A stretch of 64,000 nt of DNA, from positions 236,643,475-236,707,474 of the forward strand of contig NC_066579.1 in the NCBI RefSeq assembly GCF_024323335.1, given 5' to 3'. Source of the DNA: Lathyrus oleraceus. Lineage: Eukaryota > Streptophyta > Magnoliopsida > Fabales > Fabaceae. Positions within the stretch are counted from its first letter, which is position 1; the number at the start of each line of letters is the position of its first letter. Under the pieces are notes generated by a model. It was not told where the DNA came from and ran no database searches. It saw only the letters and a list, made by a program, of their open reading frames with translations. The position numbers and the translations under genes were made by a program. Shown here piece after piece: positions 36,872-45,941 of the stretch.

Positions 36872-38180
36872 CTAAGGTTGGTTCATGTTATTGTTGGTGT
36901 TGTTGTAGTTGTTACCTTGGTAAGGAAATTGTTGTTGAATGGGCGTAAATATAGGAGCGGGAGCAGCCGGGTTATTTGGATCATATGGAGGGATATTGAG
37001 ATGCGAGTAGAGATAAGAGAAGTGTTGATTCATGTCGGTTTGAAGAAGGTTTATGCGGTTGGTGGTGGCTTCATGAGTTAGCGCAATTTGATTATTTGCC
37101 GAAATCCATTGGTCATTGATGGATGTGTTAAGGTTGGCAAATTGAGATGTCATGAAGTTAAAGAGGTCTTGATTACTTAAACCACTTGGAGGAGGAACAT
37201 TTGGAGAAGGTACATCTTCACCACCATTTCCTTCTTGAGGAATATCTTCATTTTATTCATTATTACCACCAATAAACATAACCGACTTAGTTTCCAGATT
37301 ATGCCGATAGCCCATCCGCTTGTCCACATTCTTGATAGAGATTTTGTGACTTTTTGTATCCATAAGACAATACTCAACATCACTAAAGTCAACATTAAAA
37401 TACTCCATAATACGAGTGATGAACCAAGCATAAGAAAGATACTTAAGCTTGTTGGTGTGAGTCATCACATGGTGAAGAATGAGACGTGACCAATTAAGCG
37501 AAATGTCATTCTTAATAGCATACAATGCTTGCATCTCCATATCGGTCACAGTACAATGATTTGAATTTCTAGGAAGTATAACATAAGCCAAGAAATAATG
37601 AAGCAACCTATCATTGATGAAAAAATTTCCAGCACTCCAAAAACTCTTTTGGTGGTTCTTCCCCACCATGAAATTCAACCCTTTTTACATGATATTCTCC
37701 TTCCGATATCCTACTTAAGCCAAAATAAAATTCTCTTTTATTATAATCATTCCATACTTCACCCTCCGGATCATATAACATGTGACCACCTGAGGGAATG
37801 TCCAAAATTTGACCAAGTCTCTTAGGGGTCAAGGTAATCTTTTTCCCTCTAACATGTGAAACAAATTTTCCATTCTCAATTCACATGTTGCAATGAAACA
37901 TTCTCACTAAATCTGGATAATAGGGTCCAGAAGAAGTTATGAGAGGCCCTAAACCTAGAGAAATTAATTTATCTTGAAAATTAAAGCATTCTTCGGGAAA
38001 GGAAGAGAGATCACCGAATTTTGGAGTTTGAACAATCTTCTTTTGATAAAACTTTTGATACCTCTCCAATTCCTCCGGGGTGTGATCTTTGAAGAAATGT
38101 TGAACATCCATGGATGATGATGAAGATTTTTCTTTCCCTTTTCCAGTAGTTCCAGCTTTCCTCTTAAGTTTTGATTCCAT
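36872..38180 (-). pseudogene. Additional ORF in env position of the Sirevirus (putative plant transposon protein domain)
   Basis: It starts MESKLKRKAGTT at 38180 and is readable to 36872 (about 435 residues) with one in-frame TGA near 37877 and one frameshift near 37645. It has a basic/Ser-rich N-terminus, a middle part with TPKRLGQILDIPSGGHMLYD and VRGKKITL, and a HYFLAYVILPRNSNH segment. This pattern is typical of the protein family annotated in plants as putative plant transposon protein (PF20167, from memory). The C-terminal tail is Asn/Gln-rich (YQGNNYNNTNNNMNQP). It lies between pol and the 3' LTR, where Sireviruses carry env-like ORFs, but no convincing signal peptide or membrane segment is seen in the main frame. 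Function is unknown. Confidence 0.65.
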
Positions 38181-38397
38181 AAGTAAAGGTTAAGAGATGA
38201 TGGAGATAAGCTTTAATGAAGGTTTTGGGTGATTTGGAGAAGATGAAATTTTTGAGGTGAGAGCACCAAGGGGACAGATTCTGGATGCTAGGTTAAAGTG
38301 AGGTTTTGTGAGAAGAAATTTGCTTTTAAAAGGGAGAGAGAAGGGATGTGATTGGACCAACCAAAGTAGAAGAAAAGAAAAAAATATGAACACGCAG

Positions 38398-38722
38398 GGG
38401 TAAATCGATTTACCCCATAGGTAAATCGATTTACCCCATAGGTAAATCGATTTACCCCATAGGTAAATCAATTACCATATGGCCAGAAAGCACAAAAAGA
38501 AAAACGTTTCAGGGGTAAATCGATTTACATCAGGGGTAAATCGATTTACCTAGTTCAAAATATGCCAAACACGGAAAAAACAATGCTACTATTTTATGGG
38601 TAAATCGATTTACATCATGGGTAAATCGATTTACTCAGTGCCAAATATGCCAAATACAAAAACCAGTGCTACTGTTTTATTGGTAAATCGATTTACATCA
38701 TGAGTAAATCGATTTACTCAGT
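38398..38722. repeat. GGTAAATCGATTTACC palindrome array between pol and the env-position ORF
   Basis: About ten copies of the 16 bp palindrome occur. Three perfect tandem copies at 24 bp spacing (38398-38464) are followed by a degenerate one, then three pairs at about 38514, 38598 and 38681. Within pairs the spacer is about 6 bp (ATCAtG), and pairs are about 83 bp apart. The repeat makes a chance open frame on the minus strand (38471-38190) with repeated YLWGKSI. The motif is the same as in the LTR of this element. Confidence 0.88.
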
Positions 38723-38892
38723 AAAAAAAAGCTAAAAAACATATATTTTTAACAAAGATTCATGCAAGAGACGCCCAATGAATCATGTAAAAGAAAGGAG
38801 TAGAAGTAGAGATCCATGAAATAAATTGCAAATGTAAATAGATGAGTTGGAAATGTATGTGCACCTTTGATTATTGATATGTTTTTGACAAA

Positions 38893-38945
38893 TTATATGT
38901 CACATTCATCTAGAATCCCAAGCTCCCTTCGAATTTTGTAAAATG
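38893..38945 (-). pseudogene. C-terminal end of Sirevirus pol, left of the Athila insertion
   Basis: These bases continue the RNase H reading frame from 45947 across the insertion: FYKIRRELGILDECDI and a stop at 38893-38895. The join across the target-site duplication gttct restores the reading ADIFTTPLARE-PFYKIRRELG, the usual end of copia polyproteins. This proves the insertion point of the Athila element. Confidence 0.85.
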
Positions 38946-38950
38946 GTTCT

Positions 38951-40351
38951 TGATGGGAAAATAGCAAGTGTACTATTTTTCTCACTGTAGTAATAAAAGG
39001 GAAATTCCCCGTTTGTCGATCTCAAGGACTGCTTGACGATACAGAGTTTATAGATTGTTTCAATTAGACAAAAGCCTTTGGTTTTTGTGTTGTGAGTAAT
39101 TATACTACCAATTGCAAATAAATAAAACAAGTAAAAAGGTTGAACGAGATACAAATGAGAGAAGATTGCTAGGGTTCGGTGAATGAAACTTCCTGTAACA
39201 GATATAATTTATGAAGGCTTAGACATTATTCCTGTCAAATTAATTCCGGTCCTCAAGGGTATCTATTCCTAAGTCCTTAGTGAACAGACCTTTGATTATG
39301 TAACCTAATCACTATGTCCATAAATAATTAAGTTCATACTCAAGCATTCAAATATCAAGAATTACCGGTCAGATAGAAAATCCCTAGTCCTAGGTTATTT
39401 TTACTATCCAAAGTTCTTATCCAGATCAATGAATAATCGCTGTCCAGCTTAAACTTTTCATATTAATCATCATTCGTTGGTCCGACGAATAAAGCATAAA
39501 GAATGGTAATAAGAACAAATCAATGGAAAAGAAGAAATAGTCAATGCATTCATAAACATAAAATCTGTCACATTCAGAATCAGGGTCACCCCCCTAGCAA
39601 TGGGGGGGTTTAGCTACTCATAATCGAAATAAAAACAAAGATTAACATTGTTGTCATTACAGAATTTCGTGAGGAATCAATCTTCAATCGTCGGAAAACT
39701 CTTGAACATATGAATCCTTTGATAATCGTAGAATCTCCAGCTCTCAAAACGCGTCTTTTTTCTCTCCAAATCGTCCAACCCCCGGAAAAACGTGTTCTGC
39801 CCTCTTAATAGCTATTCAGTTGGACTTTTCCTGATTTTGTGCTCCATACGCGTACTGAGTTGTCCCATACGCGTATTGCCTAGTCTCAAACGCGTACTGC
39901 ACGTCAGACAGCCTCTGATACGCGTATTGCCCAGGCTGGTACGCGTATTGCCCAGTTTGGTACGCGTATCACCAAAAGCTTGTCTTTTTGCTTGATTTTC
40001 AACCCCTCTGGTCATTTGCGTATGCTACGCGTACTGGGAAGGTCCATACGCATATCATGTAAGGCCATACGCGTATGGACAGCAGGTTCTCCAAGAATTT
40101 GGTTTTTTCTTTCGTTTCTTGCTCGGGCTTAATTTAGCATCTGACGTTTGATTCCCTGAGCTTCCAGACTACTTTTTGACTTGCTAACATACCCAAAAGT
40201 GTAAAATATCCTCAAGAAATTCATAAGTAACAACATACTTCATATTATAGAACTGAGCTTATATCTAACTAAAAATGCTTCAGTTTACGCAGTTTACCTG
40301 ACTTATTTACGGTTAAATAGTGAAATACCTAGCATAAATGGTGACTGATCA
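38951..40351 (-). repeat. Left LTR (3' LTR) of the Athila-derived element
   Basis: It is 1401 bp long. It contains TTTAGCTACTCATAAT near 39609, and a cluster of eight ACGCGTA motifs at about 39848-40072. Compared with the right LTR it has an extra block of about 80 bp at 40149-40229 and lacks one GGTACGCGTATCACCAGTTT-like unit. Confidence 0.92.
39846..40080. repeat. TACGCGTA palindromic motif cluster in the Athila LTR
   Basis: ACGCGTA occurs eight times within about 230 bp, usually as CATACGCGTAyTG or GGTACGCGTATTGCCCAG, plus degenerate copies (CATACGCATATC). The core TACGCGTA is a perfect palindrome with two CpG sites. The right LTR (about 45487-45735) carries the same cluster with one more degenerate unit, so copy number has changed since insertion. 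Confidence 0.88.
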
Positions 40352-41753
40352 CAACCCCAAACTTAGCTTGTTGCTTGTCCTCAAGTAACATTTTATTACC
40401 ATACGATCATGTCACCCCAAACTTACTGTAAAACAGTTCTTGCCACAATACTGCTAAAATCTTTCGCACTGGACCTCTTGATGTTTTTTTCAGGTTTTCT
40501 GATTCTTCCACATAGCCAACGAGCTAGAAACTCTTTCCCTCAGAGATATGACTTTACCTGTCAGCTTATATCACACTCTCACCAAGTCTCTCTGGGTTAA
40601 AGTGTTATCACTCTCAAATCACAATATGCAATATCAAATCAGAAGTTTGAATAAATTCTCTCATCCTATCAACATGTACAATCACACACACTTTTTGAGG
40701 TCTTTTTGGGTTGTAACGGGGTTTTGGTTTAGGTAGGGTATGAAATTGGAACAACGGTTTTTGGGTCTTTTGGTTCAGAGTACACGAAATCATTCTCTCA
40801 CTACGTTTCTTTCCTATTATTCCTGTAGGGTTTTGCAATCCTCTTTTCCTTTTATCTATAGTGAATGTAGCATTTTTCAAAAGCTGTTCTTTTATTGTTT
40901 TTCGCTTTTCTCTTTCTTTCTTTTCATGTTGTTGTTGTTTTTCTTTTTTTTTTTCTTCTTTTTTTTTTCTTTTATACGACATTCACTTACTATTCATGTA
41001 CTACCCCAAACTTAAAGGTTGCTATTCCAACAGCAACCCCAAACTTAGATAAAAACGTAGAGATAAAATCAATCCTCACATACTCTGAACAAGGTAGGAT
41101 AGGTACAAGGTCATGGCTTTAGAAAAAACGGGTATATCAGAAATAAATGATTAACAGGCTCAACAGGGTAAAACAATGGATAATAATAATAATGGGATGG
41201 CTAGAAAGGCTCTAGGTGATAAACAAAAACATGCCTCAGTGTGTGTAGTTGTACAGCTAATAATAACAAAAGAACATACGCAAACTAAGATTGATAAAGA
41301 CATACCTGATATCTCTCATATGATGATAAGTGTTTGGCTTTTTCTGATCTCACCAGGACGGGTTAAGCTGACTTGTTCTATCATACCTCTGAGTTCAAAG
41401 CTCATGCTCGTGGTTCTGATGTTAATCTTAACTAGTGCGTCCAATCATAAACAACAGTATCTACAGTCAGGGGACTGAAAGAGAGGACGCCCAAGTATTT
41501 GGTGTAAGTGATCAAGAAACCCAATAGCCAGACATAGTCACATATCTAACGAAATAAACAGGAAAATGGAGGTAAACAAAATCAAATTCATTAGATTAAG
41601 CCAACCCATAATAGGTGATTAATCCAAGCAAAAGAAAATAAAAACTGAATAAACCAAAAAGAACAATACACAAAGAAATTCCAAACCTCCCTTGGGTTGC
41701 CTCCCAAGCAGTGCTTCGTTTAACGTCGCATGGCTCGACGGGACACCTCATAC
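40352..41753 (-). other. Non-coding 3' internal region and PPT of the Athila-derived element
   Basis: Next to the LTR the minus strand reads AAGTTTGGGGTTG, the usual Athila PPT context. CCCCAAACTTA recurs near 40413, 41004 and 41038. A pyrimidine-rich tract at 40895-40975 gives a Lys/Glu-rich chance frame on the minus strand. Near 41695-41750 the minus strand has CGTCGAGCCATGCGACGTTA and GCTTGGGAGGCAACCCAAG, which follow the integrase end in Athila elements. No gene is seen in this stretch. Confidence 0.7.
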
Positions 41754-44437
41754 TCAGATGAGTTTAACAGTTTCAATTGGTCCCCCTTCACCGGGATCAT
41801 ATGGTTTCAATCTCTGACCATTAACCTTGAAGGTGTCGCCATTCTTCTCATTTAAAACACCAATACCACTTTTATGTTTCTTCAGTACCTTTTCATCTTC
41901 TAATTCTGGTGAAGCTCTCAGATCCTCCCACCTGCGTGGGTTGTATTTCCTCCAAGGGGTTTGTGTATCCAGCATAGCAAGCACTTCTTTTTCTTTTTCC
42001 TCATCCTTCTCCTCCATCTCTCTGACCGAAAGACTAAGAACTCTTTCTAACGGTAATTCAGGAAACTTTCTTTGAATTGTGCTAGTTACAATTTGATCAA
42101 TCACTTCCACGGAGTGGTTTGTACACATATTCTCTTTATGTTTCATAGTATCTCGGACATCAATTCTGAGCTCTTCATCATACACCTTTAGGGTCATGGT
42201 ACCTTCCTCCATATCTATATTGCATCTCCCTGTTTCTAAGAAAGGTCTGCCCAGAATCAGAGGTATCTCTTCATCTTCTGGCATTTCCAAAATTACAAAA
42301 TCAACAGGAAAAACAAATTTATCAACTTTGACCAGAACATCCTCAACTACACCAAAAGGTCTCTTCACTGAGTGGTCAGCAAATTGAAGTGTCATTCTGG
42401 TATCTTGAACATTTCCAATTCCTAGCTTCCTGTAAATAGACAAAGGCATAAGGCTAACACTAGCCCCCAAATCAATCAGTGCCCTTTTAAAAGACCTATC
42501 TCTAATGGTACACGGGATGGTCACAGAACCTCTATCTGGCTTCTTTACTGGAATCTTCATACCCTGCAAAATAGCACTACAAGTTTCAGTTAGTATAACA
42601 GGGTCAGGGTCAGTGGTGCACTTCTTGGAGATGATGTCTTTCATGAATTTCGCATAGATAGGCATCTGCTCGAGTGCCTCAGAGAATGGAATATTAATTT
42701 CTAATTTCTTGAACAACTCCATGAATTTCTGAAAAAATTTCTCATCTTGCTTCTTCTTTTTGTTTCTTTGTGGGAATGGAAGCTTAATGATGGGTTTTGG
42801 TTCAGGGAGCTTTTCTTGTACCACCGGCGATATTACAATTTCTTCCTCAGGTGGTGTCTTGTTTTCTAAGATTTCCAGGTCCACTTCAAGCAACTGATCT
42901 TCTTCTTCATCCTTCTTCTTACGATCTTCAACAGATCTTCCGCTTCTTGTTGTTACCGCACTCACATTATTGTGCTCCCTCGAATTTGTCACTGTTGCAC
43001 TAGGTAATGCGCCCGGTGTTTGAAAATTTGTTATCTGTTGTGCTATCTGACCCAATTGAATCTCTAGATTTTTAATGGATGCATTGGTGCTCTTCTGATT
43101 ATTCCTGGTCTCCTCCTGAAATTGCATATTCGGAGTTGCCATCTTCTCTATAGCAATCTCCCAATCCGCTTTCTTCGATATTTGTTGCTGATAAGGTTGC
43201 TGTTGCGATTGATATTGTGGTTGGTAAGGTGGTTGTTGTTGTGGAGGTCCTTGGTTCTGAATATTACCTTGCTGATCTTTCCAAGAGAAATTAGGATGAT
43301 TTTTCCACCCCGGATTATATGTATTTGAGTAGGGATTATTTTGCCTCAGGTAATTTATAGCTTGCACTTGTTCTGCGGTTGCAACACAATGCATGGTAAA
43401 GTGTGGTCCACTACAAATCTCACAAATCATGGTCGGAACCGGTTGAACTTGAGCAACAGTCTGGGTACCTAAATTCATAGCTTTCAATCTTCTTTCAACC
43501 TCAGCAGCAATCTGGTCTTCCATTTTCACTACCTGATTTGCTAATTTCAAGTCAATTTTTCCCTCTGGCTGATTCACAGTACGGTCATATAATTCCAAAT
43601 GCTCATTTGCTGCAATAGCTTCGATGATCTTTTTGATACCGGTTGCTGTTGAAAAATTAGATGAGCCACCAGCAGCTGTATCAATGAGTTGCTTAGTTTT
43701 CATCTTCAGCCCGTTTACAAAATTTTGCATTTGTTCAGTTTCATCCAGATTATGTGTAGGACATGCAACTAAACATCTCTTGAATCTTTTGTATGCATCT
43801 CCAAGTGTCTCTCCTTCTTTCTGTTTAAAATTCACAATGTCATACCTCTTACGGATATACACAGAAGCAGGAAAATACTCATTCAAGAATGCTGTTTCCA
43901 TTTGTTGCCTGTAGTAATGCTTCCTGCAGAGAGGGAATAGAACCATTCCTCAGCGTCCTCAGATAACGTGAATGGAAACATGACTAATCTCTTTGCCTCT
44001 TCAGAATGCCCATCAATTTTTAATGATGTAGTCATAGTAAGAAACCTCTGCAGATGCTTGTTTGCATCCTCGTTGATCTTTCCTGCAAAAGGTTTGCTTT
44101 CTAACTGACGGATAGTTGAGGGGTGTAACTGGAAGTGAGCAACATTAACAGGTTGGTTAACAATGGTCAACCGCACTGCTGGGTTATTCTGTCTGCCATA
44201 GTCACCTAAAAGTCTTTCCACTGGGGGTGGGTCTGCAGCCATGTTTACAGTGTCTGGATGTGAATCTGTGTCTGACTCAGATTTTTCGGAGTGCACAGAG
44301 ACTGGTGTGCCAGGTGTGACCGGTTCTTCGGTGTCAGAGTTTGCCAGTTTCTTTCTTCTAGCTTCTCTGAGCTTTGCGCGCAATGTTCTCTCTGGTTCTG
44401 CGTCAAAATGAAAATTAGCTGAGGCCTTACCTCGCAT
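41754..44437 (-). pseudogene. Athila-type gag-protease ORF with apparent integrase C-terminal tail
   Basis: It starts MRGKASANFHF at 44437. The gag capsid region includes LQRFLTMTTSLKIDGHSEE, FPFTLSEDAEEWFYSL and, after a 1 bp deletion at about 43909, METAFLNEYFPASV and KQKEGETLGDAYKRFKRC. A zinc-knuckle-like CEICSGPHFTMHC lies near 43430. The protease active site reads RALIDLGASVSLMPLSIYRK (near 42470), followed by ILGRPFLETG. After an acidic stretch the frame ends NGDTFKVNGQRLKPYD and a stop, and FKVNGQRLKPY is the typical end of Athila integrases. So RT to integrase seem to have been deleted with the frame kept. Apart from the single frameshift the 730-codon main part is open. It probably supplies only capsid and protease and relies on other elements for RT. 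Confidence 0.85.
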
Positions 44438-44567
44438 ACACAGATTAGACAGAAATTAGTTATAATAATGATAAAAAAATATAAAATTAACAGTAAATAA
44501 AATTTTGGATGCAGAGCAACAAAATTCTAATTGAAAATAAATTAATAAACTCTATTATCTTTGGCAG

Positions 44568-44585
44568 TCCCCGGCAACGGCGCCA
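44568..44585 (-). other. Primer binding site of the Athila-derived element (tRNA-Asp)
   Basis: The plus strand reads TCCCCGGCAACGGCGCCA, identical to the 3' end of plant tRNA-Asp(GTC) including CCA, so the minus-strand element has the complementary PBS. It lies 6 bp from the LTR, as in other Athila elements. Confidence 0.88.
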
Positions 44586-44591
44586 AAAACT

Positions 44592-45941
44592 TGATGGGAA
44601 AATAGCAAGTGTACTATTTTTCTCACTGTAGTAATAAAAGGGAAATTCCCCGTTTGTCGATCTCAAGGACTGCTTGACGATACAGAGTTTATAGATTGTT
44701 TCAATTAGACAAAAGCCTTTGGTTTTTGTGTTGTGAGTAATTATACTACCAATTGCAAATAAATAAAACAAGTAAAAAGGTTGAACGAGATACAAATGAG
44801 AGAAGATTGCTAGGGTTCGGTGAATGAAACTTCCTGTAACAGATATAATTTATGAAGGCTTAGACATTATTCCTGTCAAATTAATTCCGGTCCTCAAGGG
44901 TATCTATTCATAAGTCCTCAGTGAACAGACCTTTGATTATGTAACCTAATCACTATGTCCATAAATAATTAAGTTCATACTCAAGCATTCAAATATCAAG
45001 AATTACCGGTCAAATAGAAAATCCCTAGTCCTAGGTTATTTTTACTATCCAAAGTTCTTATCCAGATCAATGAATAATCGTTGTCCAGCTTAAACTATTC
45101 ATATTAATCATCATTCGTTGGTCCGACGAATAAAGCGTAAAGAACGGTAATAAGAACAAATCAATGGAAAAGAAGAAATAGTCAATGCATTCATAAACAT
45201 AAAATCTGTCACATTCAGAATCAGGGTCACCCCCCTAGCAATGGGGGGGTTTAGCTACTCATAATCGAAATAAAAACAAAGATTAACATTGTTGTCATTA
45301 CAGAATTTCGTGAGGAATCAATCTTCAATCGTCGGAAAACTCTTGAACATATGAATCCTTTGATAATCGTAGAATCTCCAGCTCTCAAAACGCGTCTTTT
45401 TTCTCTCCAAATCGTCCAACCCCTGGAAAAAGGTGTTCTGCCCTCTTAATAGCTATTCAGTTGGACTTTTCCTGATTTTGTGCTCCATACGCGTACTGAG
45501 CTGTCCCATACGCGTATTGCCTAGTCTCAAATGCGTACTGCACGTCAGACAGCCTCTGATACGCGTATTGCCCAGGCTGGTACGCGTATTGCCCAGTCTG
45601 GTACGCGTATCACCAGTTTGGTAAGCGTATCACCAGAAGCTTGTCTTTTTTCTTGATTTTCAACCCCTCTGGTCATTTGCGTATGCTACGCGTACTGGGA
45701 AGGTCCATACGCGTATCATGTAAGGCCATACGCGTATGGACAGCAGGTTCTCCAAGAATTTGGTTTTTTCTTCTGTTTTCTTGCTCGGGCTTAATTTAGC
45801 ATCTGACGTTTCATAAGTAAGAACATACTTCATATTATAGAATTGAGCTTATATCTAACTAAAAATGCTTCAATTTACGCAGTTTACCTGACTTATTTAC
45901 GGTTAAATAGTGAAATACCTAGCATAAATGGTGACTGATCA
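44592..45941 (-). repeat. Right LTR (5' LTR) of the Athila-derived element
   Basis: It is 1350 bp long, nearly identical to the left LTR. It lacks the block corresponding to 40149-40229 and has one additional ACGCGTA-like unit. It ends GACTGATCA at 45941 against the TSD. Confidence 0.92.

Larger units (their letters stand above)
38951..45941 (-). mobile_element. Complete non-autonomous Athila-derived element with gag-pro only (TSD gttct)
   Basis: The element is 6991 bp, bounded by TGATGGGAAAAT (38951) and GACTGATCA (45941), and flanked by gttct at 38946-38950 and 45942-45946. It has two LTRs (38951-40351 and 44592-45941), a perfect 18 nt PBS for tRNA-Asp, a PPT-like tract, and one coding region for gag and protease. 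RT, RNase H and the integrase body are missing. The LTRs differ at roughly 15-20 positions plus two indels by my eye count, so it is young. It interrupts the RNase H end of the Sirevirus. It resembles the published category of gag-bearing non-autonomous elements (TR-GAG), but also keeps protease and an apparent integrase tail. Confidence 0.9.

Noticed and set aside
38190..38471. Open frame with repeated YLWGKSI followed by a hydrophobic stretch (possible membrane protein)
   Set aside because: It is a translation of the GGTAAATCGATTTACC array and the neighbouring AT-rich DNA; it lies out of context with the main env-position frame.
38398..38722. Regular palindromic repeats with short spacers resembling a CRISPR array
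   Set aside because: The spacers are not unique and not of constant CRISPR-like length, the repeats lie inside a plant retrotransposon, and there are no cas genes.
40614..40982. Lys/Glu-rich open frame on the minus strand
   Set aside because: It is the translation of a pyrimidine tract in the non-coding 3' part of the Athila-derived element and has no domain.
44568..44585. Possible tRNA-Asp gene fragment
   Set aside because: Only the 18 nt acceptor end is present, next to the LTR, which is exactly the primer binding site of the element.
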